DNA of 54,752 nucleotides from contig CAYORK010000006.1 of the NCBI GenBank assembly GCA_964406345.1, positions 1-54,752 on the forward strand, given 5' to 3'. The notes beneath the pieces are model-generated. The model saw only the letters and a program-made list of their open reading frames with translations. It was not told the DNA's origin and made no database searches. Of this stretch, positions 1 through 7,660 are shown in pieces. How positions within the stretch are numbered: position 1 is the first letter of the stretch; each line of letters begins with the position of its first letter. Made by a program: the position numbers and the translations under genes. The stretch comes from SYAN01 sp964406345. Its GTDB lineage: Bacteria; Actinomycetota; Actinomycetes; Nanopelagicales; Nanopelagicaceae.

Positions 1-1
1 C

Positions 2-64
2 CTGCATTTCCGGCCCTGCATTTCCGGCCCTGCATTTCCGGCCCTGCATTTCCGGCCCTGCATT
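2..64. repeat. 14-bp tandem repeat at window edge
   Basis: Four exact tandem copies of CTGCATTTCCGGCC are followed by a 7-base partial copy. The array begins at the first bases of the window, so its true left limit is not visible. It ends about 60 bases before the fadD start, so it may lie in that gene's upstream region. Nothing else is recognisable in bases 65-122. Confidence 0.95.
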
Positions 65-122
65 CTCAGCCAAGTCTGGGTCAGGACCCGCCCCCGTAAC
101 TGCGTCTGCTCTCCCCTTTTCA

Positions 123-1964
123 ATGCTCTCCGGCTACCTTTTGCCCATGACAATGACCGAATCTGCACCCTCATCAAAGTCCGAATTCACGACGATGGCC
201 ATCGTCCCGCCTGCAACGACTGGCAATCTGACCAATCTTGTCGCTGAACGCGCATGGTTTGAGCCAGAGCGAGTGATGCTCTCTCGTCCACTCGGCGATG
301 GTTGGCAGAAGGTCACTGCTAAGGAGTTCGAGGCCGAAGTTCGCACTACTGCCAAGGGTCTCATTGCTTCAGGAATCCAGTTGGGTGATCGAGTCGCGAT
401 CATGGCGCGGACTCGCTACGAGTGGACGATCCTCGACTTCGCGATCTGGTTCGCGGGCGGCACCACTGTGCCGATTTACGAAACTTCATCTGCCGAGCAG
501 GTCGACTGGATCATGAGCGACTCATCGTCTGTTGCCATCATTGTCGAGACTCCGGCACACAAGGAACTCGTAACTCCAGTTCTTGGTGCGAGTGTAAAGA
601 ACGTATGGACGATGACCGAGAACGTTCTCTCACAACTTGCTTGGGCCGGCAAGGATGTTCCTGATTCCCTCGTCGATGAGAGAAGGAATGCCCTCACTCC
701 GGATTCGCTAGCGACTTTGATCTACACCTCTGGTACCACTGGTAAGCCGAAAGGCGTGCAGCTCACTCACGGAAACTTCCTTTCCGAGTGCGGCAATGTC
801 GTCGCAGGTGCCAGCGATCTCTTCCTCAAGCCTGGTGGATCGACACTCCTCTTCCTTCCCGTAGCGCACGTCTTCGGAAGAATGGTCCAAATCGGCGCAG
901 TCTCCGCAGGGCTTCATCTCGCCCACTGCAGCGATCCACTCACTCGCCTTCTTCCAGATCTGGCTTCCTTCAAGCCAACCTTCGTCCTCGCGGTCCCACG
1001 AATCTTCGAAAAGGTATACAACGGAGCTGAGGCGAAGGCAGACGCGGCAGGCAAGGGTGCGATCTTCCGCAAAGCAGCAGATGTCGCTATCGCCTACAGC
1101 GAAGCTATAGACACCGGAAAAATGTCAGCGACATTGAAGTTCAAGCACGCCCTCTTCGACAAGTTGGTCTTCTCGAAGATCCGCAACTCGCTCGGTGGTC
1201 GAGTCGAAGCTGCGATTTCTGGTGGTGCACCACTTGGAGTTCGTCTTGGTCACTTCTTCCGCGGTGCAGGAGTTCGAGTCCTAGAAGGTTATGGACTCAC
1301 AGAGACGACTGCTGGAGCAACGCTCAACCTCACGACGGCACATCGTGTCGGATCCGTCGGACGACCGATCCCAGGCACCACGATCAAGATCGCCGAAGAC
1401 GGTGAAGTCTTGATCAAAGGTGGCATCGTGATGCGCGGCTATTGGCAGAACGACGCGGCGAACAGCGAGGTATTCACATCGGATGGTTACTTCCGATCCG
1501 GTGACCTCGGCAAGCTAGATGATGAGGGTTACCTCTATATCGTCGGTCGCAAGAAGGAGTTGATCGTCACATCAGGCGGCAAGAACGTCGCGCCTGCAGT
1601 ACTAGAGGATCGACTTCGTGCCCATCCATTGGTCAGCCAATGCATGGTCGTTGGTGACAATCAGCCATACATCGCAGCACTCGTCACCATTGATCCCGAA
1701 GCCATCAAGACATGGATCACTGCGAACAAGAAGGATGGCGCGACCCTCGCCGAATTGGTCAATGATCCTGATCTCATCGCCGTCATCCAGACTGCTGTCG
1801 ATGAAGCGAACAAGGCAGTCAGCCGCGCAGAGTCGATCAGAAAGTTCACCATCCTTCCCGTCGATTTCACTATCGCCGGCGGACATCTCACGGCAAAACT
1901 CTCCGTGAAGCGACATGTCGTGGCGAAGGAATTCGCTGCGGAGATCGAAGCGCTGTTTGCCTGA
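123..1964 (+). CDS. Long-chain fatty-acid-CoA ligase (FadD15 type)
   Basis: This enzyme activates long-chain fatty acids to acyl-CoA through an acyl-adenylate and belongs to the ANL superfamily. The P-loop-like AMP motif YTSGTTGKPKG lies near residues 201-211, EGYGLTETT near 388-396, and the YFRSGDLG hinge region near 456-463. The C-terminal Lys domain follows with VGRKKELIVTSGGKNVAP. The length of 613 residues fits bacterial FadD15-like ligases. The start is uncertain because ATG codons at 123, 147, 153 and 195 all lack a good Shine-Dalgarno sequence. In Mycobacterium a FadD15 gene also neighbours pimB' and an NlpC/P60 gene, as here, which supports the family call. The product could feed the fadA-fadB pair 7 kb downstream or lipid synthesis; the sequence does not decide which. 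Confidence 0.93.
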   Translation: MLSGYLLPMTMTESAPSSKSEFTTMAIVPPATTGNLTNLVAERAWFEPERVMLSRPLGDGWQKVTAKEFEAEVRTTAKGLIASGIQLGDRVAIMARTRYEWTILDFAIWFAGGTTVPIYETSSAEQVDWIMSDSSSVAIIVETPAHKELVTPVLGASVKNVWTMTENVLSQLAWAGKDVPDSLVDERRNALTPDSLATLIYTSGTTGKPKGVQLTHGNFLSECGNVVAGASDLFLKPGGSTLLFLPVAHVFGRMVQIGAVSAGLHLAHCSDPLTRLLPDLASFKPTFVLAVPRIFEKVYNGAEAKADAAGKGAIFRKAADVAIAYSEAIDTGKMSATLKFKHALFDKLVFSKIRNSLGGRVEAAISGGAPLGVRLGHFFRGAGVRVLEGYGLTETTAGATLNLTTAHRVGSVGRPIPGTTIKIAEDGEVLIKGGIVMRGYWQNDAANSEVFTSDGYFRSGDLGKLDDEGYLYIVGRKKELIVTSGGKNVAPAVLEDRLRAHPLVSQCMVVGDNQPYIAALVTIDPEAIKTWITANKKDGATLAELVNDPDLIAVIQTAVDEANKAVSRAESIRKFTILPVDFTIAGGHLTAKLSVKRHVVAKEFAAEIEALFA

Positions 1965-2532
1965 TCTCGTCCCACAGGACGAAGAGACGCGTCACGAGCG
2001 ATTACGAATCGCTCGTGACCTGCATGACACGGTCGCACAACGTCTAGCCGGGCTCGGCTACTCTCTCGACGCAACGATCGCTGACGAAGCGATCCCTAGT
2101 GATCGCAAGCGAATGCTGCGCGAAATCCGATTCGGATTGAGTCAGGTCATCGAGGAACTTCGGGACGAAATCCTTGCGCTAAGAAGCGATCCGGCGAGTT
2201 CCATCGAGGCATGGTTGCAAGAGCGCCTTGAACTCGAGATCGATTGGCAGCGTCGTAATGACCTCAATGTCACGCAGCGAGAACGGGAAGAGATTCAGTA
2301 CGTCCTCCTGGAACTCCTCCAAAACGCAATCTCACACCAAGGTGTCACTTCGATACAGGTGGAGGAGTGGGAGAAGGGTTTGACCGTCGCCTTCTCCGAT
2401 GCCAAAGCAGTCGGTGCGAGAAAGTTCTCGAACTCCCCCACTTTCGGCCGAGTGGGACTTCGGGAGAGATTGATTCGAGTCGGCGCAGAACTAGATGAAT
2501 CAGAGGCAGGTTTCATCATCCAATGTCAGTAG
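1957..2532 (+). CDS. Soluble NarX/DesK-type sensor histidine kinase, degenerate ATP lid
   Basis: This is a short cytoplasmic kinase with no membrane segment. A HisKA_3 dimerisation helix carries the phospho-acceptor His in the motif ARDLHDTVAQR. A compact HATPase domain follows, with a recognisable N-box (ELLQNAISH). The G1 box, normally DxGxG, reads SDAKAVG: the Asp is kept but both Gly are replaced. The G2 region, FGRVGLRERL, is partly conserved. It may therefore be a weak or regulated kinase. I prefer a TTG start at 1957, which overlaps the end of fadD by 8 bases; an ATG at 1915 in the same frame would overlap by 50. Its stop overlaps the response-regulator start by 10 bases, so the two are almost certainly translated together. 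No sensor domain is visible, so the stimulus is unknown. Confidence 0.8.
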   Translation: MPDLVPQDEETRHERLRIARDLHDTVAQRLAGLGYSLDATIADEAIPSDRKRMLREIRFGLSQVIEELRDEILALRSDPASSIEAWLQERLELEIDWQRRNDLNVTQREREEIQYVLLELLQNAISHQGVTSIQVEEWEKGLTVAFSDAKAVGARKFSNSPTFGRVGLRERLIRVGAELDESEAGFIIQCQ

Positions 2533-3179
2533 AGGCTCCTCTGAGACTTCTCATCGTAGATGACCATGCGGTTGTCCGCGAAGGGGTCGCGCGAGCCTTG
2601 ACCGCCAACAGGAGCGATTCGATCGTCGTTCACGCTACGACTCTTGCGGAAGCACAATCACGCTTGGCTGCGGAAAAGTTCGATGTAGCCATCGTCGATA
2701 TACATCTTGCAGATAACTCAGGCTTAGAACTGGTCCTATGGATCCGAGAGAACTCGTTGACCATGGGGGTCATCGTCTTCTCGATGAATAACCATCCTGA
2801 ATACATCTTGGCAGCGATGGATAACGGCGCTTCAGGATTTCTAGACAAGAGTGCACCCATATCCGAATTGCTCACGATGATCGAGATGGTGGTCCGTACT
2901 CCATTGACCTTCCAATGCAAGGACCTGCAGCGCGCTCTCACCTACCGCCGATCGAAGACCACCCTTACATCGCGCGAGGTGGAGATACTCCAATTGCTGC
3001 CGACCGGAATGACCTATCTTGAGTTGGCCGAAACCCTCTTCATCAGTGAGAGCACTCTCAAGACCCACCTGCAGTCGATCTATCGAAAGCTCACCGCACG
3101 AAATCGGCTCGAGGCGATCAACGAAGCAAGGCGGCTTGGAATTCTTCCGCCCATCGATCCCAACTCCACTGGGAAGTGA
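2523..3179 (+). CDS. NarL/LuxR-family response regulator
   Basis: A receiver domain occupies residues 1-125, with the acidic pair D13/D14, the phospho-acceptor D59 in AIVDIHLAD, and the conserved K109 in GFLDKSAP. A LuxR-type helix-turn-helix follows at about 147-205 (LTSREVEILQLL, then ISESTLKTHLQSIYRKL). The length of 218 residues is standard. It is translationally coupled to the histidine kinase before it and is presumably its partner. The last 62 bases of the gene overlap the last 62 bases of the opposite-strand pimB' gene, and both reading frames look authentic there. Targets are unknown; no inverted repeat near the locus stands out as an operator. Confidence 0.9.
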   Translation: MSVEAPLRLLIVDDHAVVREGVARALTANRSDSIVVHATTLAEAQSRLAAEKFDVAIVDIHLADNSGLELVLWIRENSLTMGVIVFSMNNHPEYILAAMDNGASGFLDKSAPISELLTMIEMVVRTPLTFQCKDLQRALTYRRSKTTLTSREVEILQLLPTGMTYLELAETLFISESTLKTHLQSIYRKLTARNRLEAINEARRLGILPPIDPNSTGK

Positions 3180-4290
3180 CCCACTCCCGCCCCTTCATTC
3201 CCATCGCGCGCGCACGAGCGGGGTCTCGGAGTAGCTGGGCACAGGCGTTCACAATCGAATCCACATCTTTGCCATCTACGAGGATCCCTGTCTCGCCATC
3301 GATAACTGCATCAGGTGCACCTCCCGAGCGACCAACTATGACGGGCAGACCGCAACCGCTTGCTTCAAGATAGACGATCCCAAGTCCCTCTACTTCCAAG
3401 CCAGCGAGACGATCCCTCGATGGCATAGCGAAGATCTCAGCGATCGAGAGATAGAGCGGCAGCTGCTCGAGTTGAACACGCCCCACGAAAGTCACGGCAT
3501 TGAGCACATCCTTGCGTCTAGCGATCGCTTCAAGGTGGTCACGATGAGGTCCCTCACCCACAAGGAGTAGATGCGCTTCGGGGAACTCTGTCCTGAGGAG
3601 AGCGATCGCTTCGATCAGTCGATCCTGCCCCTTGCGATGAACAAGGCGCCCAACGGAGATGATTACCTGTTTCCCGTCAAGACCAAGTTGAGAGCGCAAC
3701 TGGCTCTTCTGCGGCTTTGTATTGACTTGAGCGAAGTGTTCGAGATCGATGCCAGGTGCTATTTGAATCAACTTCTCGTAATCACGTTTACGAACACCCT
3801 TACTGATCTCCTCTTTGGTGTAGCGGGTGAGGTAGCCGATCACGTCGAGGGAGGATGCGATGACGCGAATCAAGATTGAGAATGGCGGCACCTTTGCCCA
3901 CCACACTTCATGGCCATGAGTCAGCGCTATCGATCGAAGCGCGCTGTTGCGACGCTTGAGAAAGGGAGTCATGATCGCAAGCGGGGCCGCAGCACCGAAC
4001 CAGAGGTGCGTCACCTGCTCCTCATCGATGATCCGTGAGATGGCCCTGATTACCCGTGGAGTCGGAAGAAGGATACGACTGCGGTCTCGAACGATGCGAA
4101 AGTCATGCACCTCTTGCCACTTCGCATCATGATCTTCTGCACCATCTTGATGAGATGTGTAGACAAGCGTCGAGCCAGGCTCCATTCGCTCCAGAAGTCC
4201 CATCACAAAGGTCTCGATACCGCCTGCACGCGGGCCGAAATCGTTAGTGATGAGGAGGATTCTTGGTTTAGAGACGCCTTGCACCGACAT
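3118..4290 (-). CDS. pimB: GT4 mannosyltransferase, PimB'-like
   Basis: This is a GT-B fold glycosyltransferase of about 390 residues. The N-terminal region LLITNDFGPRAGGIETF is the family's acceptor-side glycine loop. The C-terminal half has VGRLVHRKGQDRLIEA, VGEGPHRDHLEAIA and the nucleotide-sugar motif EGLGIVYLEASGCGLPVI. In Mycobacterium and Corynebacterium PimB' adds the second mannose to phosphatidylinositol mannoside at the inner membrane. The same neighbours (fadD15-like gene, NlpC/P60 gene) occur there, which is the main reason for the symbol. I chose the ATG at 4290, which gives a 23-base overlap with the upstream NlpC gene; the longer frame to 4461 runs antisense-like through that gene. 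The 3' end overlaps the response regulator convergently. Confidence 0.82.
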   Translation of the reverse strand: MSVQGVSKPRILLITNDFGPRAGGIETFVMGLLERMEPGSTLVYTSHQDGAEDHDAKWQEVHDFRIVRDRSRILLPTPRVIRAISRIIDEEQVTHLWFGAAAPLAIMTPFLKRRNSALRSIALTHGHEVWWAKVPPFSILIRVIASSLDVIGYLTRYTKEEISKGVRKRDYEKLIQIAPGIDLEHFAQVNTKPQKSQLRSQLGLDGKQVIISVGRLVHRKGQDRLIEAIALLRTEFPEAHLLLVGEGPHRDHLEAIARRKDVLNAVTFVGRVQLEQLPLYLSIAEIFAMPSRDRLAGLEVEGLGIVYLEASGCGLPVIVGRSGGAPDAVIDGETGILVDGKDVDSIVNACAQLLRDPARARAMGMKGREWVTSQWSWDRWAEEFQAALLR

Positions 4291-5272
4291 ATGGCTTTCG
4301 TCCGAACCATGCACCAAATGTCGCGACCTGAACTCGCGCCCCTGGGCGCGGAGCATGAACCATCTTGTTTCCGCCGAGGTAGATACCGACATGGGATATG
4401 GGTCGGCCGAAGAAGATGAGATCGCCGGGCTTGAGAGCGCTTCGCGCGACGCTCTTGCCACGGTTGAACTGGGCTCGAGACGAGTGCGGGAGTGAGACTC
4501 CAGCAGATTGGAAGGCTCGCATCGTCAGTCCGCTGCAATCCCATCTCGTTGGGCCAGCTGCACCGAAGACGTAATTGTCACCGATCTGATTCATGGCATA
4601 GCGAAGCGCGATACCCGCTCTGCCGGAGACTGAATTGAGTCCCTTCGCCGCTGCCAAGGAACGTCTCTGGGCCTCGTCCTGTTCCTTCTTGTTGAGCGCT
4701 GCCAAGCGAGCGCGATCCTCCTTGCGGAGCTTGTTGAGGAGAGCTTGCGCCTCCTTCAACTTGGATTGAGCCAGCGATGCTTGTTTGCGATAGCGGGCTT
4801 CAGTGGCAGCGACGATCTTGACCTTCTGTTCGACTGTGATGGAAGTAGCCTCAAGGCGTTGCTTTGCAACTGCGTACTTGCGCAACTGCGAAGCCTTACG
4901 GCGCGTCACCGCTTCGAGAGAACCAGCGGCAGAGAGATAGAGGGTGGGGTCTTGAGAAAAGAGAAGTTCAAGCGAATCCGAAAGCCCACCGTTCATGTAC
5001 TGCGAATTGGCGATGGCACCTAGAGATTGTCGAAGTCGTTCGAGTGATGCCTTCTGATCCGCCTCCTCTGCCTGTACCGAAGAGAGTTGCTTCTTGAGGT
5101 TGGCTAATTGGACCTTGGCAGCCTGTGCGCCCTCGGCCGCCTCAGCGGCATCCTCTTGGAGCATGATGACCTGAGCGCGTACCTCTTCGATAGTGGGCTT
5201 TGCCTGTGCGGGGGAAGCCAATGAAGCGGCAAGCGCCAGGGCAATAAGGAGCGTTCCTCGTGAGCGCAGCAT
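4268..5272 (-). CDS. Secreted NlpC/P60 cell-wall hydrolase (RipC-like)
   Basis: A peptidoglycan endopeptidase of 334 residues. A clear Sec signal peptide occupies residues 1-24 (positive start MLRSR, Leu/Ala core, AQA cleavage site). A long Ala/Lys/Glu-rich coiled coil fills about residues 25-200, followed by the NlpC/P60 domain. The catalytic Cys is near 246 in WDCSGLT, with His near 294 in SHVGIYLG and His near 306 in VHAPRPG. The architecture of coiled coil plus P60 matches RipC-type hydrolases that are gated by FtsEX in mycobacteria; that partner is inferred, not seen here. The start is set at ATG 5272 because it begins the signal peptide; an upstream in-frame TTG at 5308 is less likely. 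It overlaps pimB' by 23 bases. Confidence 0.9.
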   Translation of the reverse strand: MLRSRGTLLIALALAASLASPAQAKPTIEEVRAQVIMLQEDAAEAAEGAQAAKVQLANLKKQLSSVQAEEADQKASLERLRQSLGAIANSQYMNGGLSDSLELLFSQDPTLYLSAAGSLEAVTRRKASQLRKYAVAKQRLEATSITVEQKVKIVAATEARYRKQASLAQSKLKEAQALLNKLRKEDRARLAALNKKEQDEAQRRSLAAAKGLNSVSGRAGIALRYAMNQIGDNYVFGAAGPTRWDCSGLTMRAFQSAGVSLPHSSRAQFNRGKSVARSALKPGDLIFFGRPISHVGIYLGGNKMVHAPRPGARVQVATFGAWFGRKPYVGARRL

Positions 5273-5334
5273 GTGGGGAGGGTAACGGCAGGGGTCTTCG
5301 CCTCTCAATCTGAGACGCGGGCGCTAGGCGTGAA

Positions 5335-5577
5335 TCAGCCGAAATTCACAGGAAGGAAGCGCATCGGAGGGACCAATCCGCGCGAAGAGAGCAGAGCGAG
5401 AGCTTGATCCGTGGCGGGATCCGTCGCCTCATTGGTCGCCTCATTTGATTTCAGCCTCTCCGCCGACTTTGCTAGAGAGTCGATGGAGATGATGACCGAG
5501 ACGACACAATCACTACATGCTTCATTCTCGATGAGGTTTGGGTCGAAGAGGGCGCAGGACTCACAGTCGATGATCAT
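5335..5577 (-). CDS. Small conserved actinobacterial protein with two CxxC pairs
   Basis: An 80-residue protein with cysteine pairs at C5-x2-C8 and C21-x2-C24, spaced like a zinc ribbon or small metal site. It ends with LLSSRGLVPPMRF. From memory, small actinobacterial proteins with an N-terminal CxxC, ACxDCVV and a C-terminal AGLVPPLR-like motif sit beside NlpC/P60 genes, and this one fits. The middle contains a 12-bp tandem duplication that repeats Asn-Glu-Ala-Thr. The start codon is only 27 bases from the divergent gene at 5605. Function is unknown; metal binding is inferred from the cysteines alone. Confidence 0.72.
   Translation of the reverse strand: MIIDCESCALFDPNLIENEACSDCVVSVIISIDSLAKSAERLKSNEATNEATDPATDQALALLSSRGLVPPMRFLPVNFG
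5423..5446. repeat. 12-bp tandem duplication inside a coding region
   Basis: Two adjacent copies of GTCGCCTCATTG/T occur here. The unit is a multiple of three and adds four residues (NEAT) in frame to the small CxxC protein. A third, more diverged copy may follow on the low-coordinate side (Asp-Pro-Ala-Thr). Confidence 0.85.
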
Positions 5578-5604
5578 GGTGAAAGACTAGGTTTGACCAC
5601 TGAC

Positions 5605-6129
5605 ATGAAACTGAACCTGGATCAACTCCCTGACCACATCAAGGTCATTTCCTCCCTCCTCATCGATCCTGTGGGCCGAGTTCGGGATGGGGTCAGCTCC
5701 CGGCCATTGAGCTCCGAAGACGATCGCCAGCGCTTCCTCGCCCTCCGTGCTTCGGCAGATTGCATCGTGATCGGTAGGAAAACCTGGGAATCAGAGTCCT
5801 ATGCCAAGACCAAAGTCCCGGTCATCGTCTATTCAAGGGCCACCAGCCCGATAACTCGCTGGGCGATCGAACTTGATCGTCTCCAAAAGGAACACGGTCC
5901 GCGAATAGTGATCGAAGCAGGTCCCGATCTCCTAGAGCAACTCCTCCATGAGGATCTGATAGACCGTCTCTATCTCACCAAGACGTCACGAGAAAGCAAG
6001 GATGAGAGCAGTCCTCGCTTCGACCTTGCACTCCTCGACCGCGAAGGCAGAATGGACCTGATCGACAGTAATCGAGGCGCTGAGGATCTCTTCGAGGTCT
6101 ATCAGCGGAAGTCACTATTGCGCGACTAG
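5605..6129 (+). CDS. RibD C-terminal / dihydrofolate-reductase-fold protein
   Basis: A protein of about 174 residues with the RibD_C reductase fold: a strand with ISSLLIDPVGR, then CIVIGRKTWESESY (the NADPH-binding segment of the DHFR fold), VPVIVYSRA, and IVIEAGPDLLEQLLHEDLIDRLYL. It lacks a deaminase domain, so it is a stand-alone reductase-like protein. In actinobacteria such proteins are usually annotated as pyrimidine reductases, but riboflavin genes are not nearby and the substrate is unknown. A TTG at 5593 could extend it by four residues. It runs convergently into the DMT permease with 5 bases between the two stops. Confidence 0.78.
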   Translation: MKLNLDQLPDHIKVISSLLIDPVGRVRDGVSSRPLSSEDDRQRFLALRASADCIVIGRKTWESESYAKTKVPVIVYSRATSPITRWAIELDRLQKEHGPRIVIEAGPDLLEQLLHEDLIDRLYLTKTSRESKDESSPRFDLALLDREGRMDLIDSNRGAEDLFEVYQRKSLLRD

Positions 6130-6134
6130 GCGAC

Positions 6135-6971
6135 TCAGCCGAGTGCGATTGTGGCAACGCCCGCCACGGCAGTGATGACACCGGCATATTGGATTCGATG
6201 AAGTCGCTCTTTGAGGATACCGAAAGCAAGCATCGCAGTGACTATCGGAAAAAGTGAGCCAAGAACGATCGCGATCGAGACGAGACCTTTCGTCGTCGCT
6301 ATACCCAGAGTCAAGTTAGCAAGGAAGTCTGCGATACCGACAAAGATCAAAGCTGGATAGTCGCGACGTGCAAATCCGCCGGTGGTTCGGAAGTAGAGCG
6401 CAAGAAGGATCACTATCGTCACTGAGGCCACACGCATCGACGTCATTGTGAGGAGTGGAGCGGTCTCAGATCCTCGCCATAGGAACGTCAACGAGAGACC
6501 GAAGAAGATCGCAGCAGAAACTCCAAGTAGGACGGGACGGAATGTCGCGCCCTTTAGCTCGGGACCACTTGCCATGAATGCCCCCGAAAGCGCAATCGCC
6601 ATGCCGAGGATTTGAAGCGAAGAGGCGCGCTCACCGCCAATGAAAGCGATCATCAAAGGCATGAGTGCCGAGAGCGACGCGATCGGAGCGACGACTCCCA
6701 TACGTCCGGTGGCCAGTCCGGTGTAGAGCGAGACCAAGCCGATGAAACCGGTGAGACCGGCAATCACGCCAGAGACGAAATAGCCATCGAATTCCAAAGT
6801 GGGTGAGACGAAGGATCCAGTCAACAGCACTGCAAGCAACGCGAAGATCAATCCAAAGACTTGCGAGAAACCTGTGACTGCAAGAGCTCTATAGCGCTTG
6901 GAAAGATTCCCACCGAGAAAATCAGATGTTCCCCAGAGCAGGCTCGATAGAAGTGCGAGAAGTGCAGCCAT
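6135..6971 (-). CDS. EamA/DMT-family permease
   Basis: A 278-residue integral membrane protein with about ten hydrophobic segments, arranged as two EamA repeats. The N-terminus MAALLALLSSLLWGTSDFLGG is typical of the family, and the second repeat begins around LLGVSAAIFFGLSLTFLWRG. The length is standard. DMT permeases move amino acids, metabolites or other small solutes, and no specificity can be read from this sequence. The gene is monocistronic in appearance and divergent from the DUF3000 gene, with 36 bases between start codons. Confidence 0.9.
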   Translation of the reverse strand: MAALLALLSSLLWGTSDFLGGNLSKRYRALAVTGFSQVFGLIFALLAVLLTGSFVSPTLEFDGYFVSGVIAGLTGFIGLVSLYTGLATGRMGVVAPIASLSALMPLMIAFIGGERASSLQILGMAIALSGAFMASGPELKGATFRPVLLGVSAAIFFGLSLTFLWRGSETAPLLTMTSMRVASVTIVILLALYFRTTGGFARRDYPALIFVGIADFLANLTLGIATTKGLVSIAIVLGSLFPIVTAMLAFGILKERLHRIQYAGVITAVAGVATIALG

Positions 6972-7007
6972 GACTCGCGAGCCTACACGCGCCTCCCCCG
7001 AATCATC

Positions 7008-7613
7008 ATGAAGGGCTTCTACCCTTCTCCTATGGGTGAGATCGCGAAGCTATTCGCTCAATTCAAGGATGAGATGGCTACCTTGGAACTGCGCAACGAG
7101 ATCCTGCTCGAGGAGGTTCCGCCACCTACGAAACTTGCACCCCTTGCTTATGCCATCACGGCAGACATCCCGCTAAGTGAAGACGGGGATCCAGAGAGCG
7201 ATGATGGAGATTACGCGACGGGAAGATTCGTCCTGCTTGCAGATCCGGAGTACAAGGAAGCATGGCAAGGCGAGTTTCGTGCCGTGACATTCGTTCGCGC
7301 GCCCATCGACGATGAGATGGCATTTGATCCGATGCTCAACGATGTCGGTTGGAGTTGGCTTGAGGATGCGTTACGCAACGAGGATGCCAGCGCGATAGCG
7401 CTCAGTGGCACAGTGACCCGAGTGGCGAGTAAGTCGTTCGGCCAATTGGCACCCCAGCCTGATCAATCCGAGATCGAGATCCGCGGATCATGGACCCCTA
7501 CGGAAGGGGCTCTACTCATCAACCACGCGCGAGCTTGGATCACCCTTCTTGAGATGGTGGCGGGCACGGTTCCACTGCCTGAGGGCGTCGCATCCCTGAA
7601 CCGTCGTCGGTAG
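7008..7613 (+). CDS. DUF3000 family protein
   Basis: A 201-residue protein recognised as the actinobacterial DUF3000 family. It has a Glu/Pro-rich LLEEVPPPTKLAPLAYAIT segment, a conserved WSWLEDAL block, and an arginine/tryptophan-containing strand before the C-terminal MVAGTVPLPEGVASL. The function of the family is not known. It lies directly upstream of an RNase D gene, the same pairing seen in Mycobacterium (Rv2680-Rv2681), which suggests joint expression. The start could instead be ATG 7032; neither has a clear Shine-Dalgarno sequence. Confidence 0.82.
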   Translation: MKGFYPSPMGEIAKLFAQFKDEMATLELRNEILLEEVPPPTKLAPLAYAITADIPLSEDGDPESDDGDYATGRFVLLADPEYKEAWQGEFRAVTFVRAPIDDEMAFDPMLNDVGWSWLEDALRNEDASAIALSGTVTRVASKSFGQLAPQPDQSEIEIRGSWTPTEGALLINHARAWITLLEMVAGTVPLPEGVASLNRRR

Positions 7614-7660
7614 ACGCGACGGCAAGATGCACGCGATCATCGGGAATCCATGAGGCAATC

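Noticed and set aside
4291..4461. 57-residue N-terminal extension of pimB'
   Set aside because: It overlaps the NlpC/P60 catalytic domain in another frame; the family start aligns with ATG 4290.
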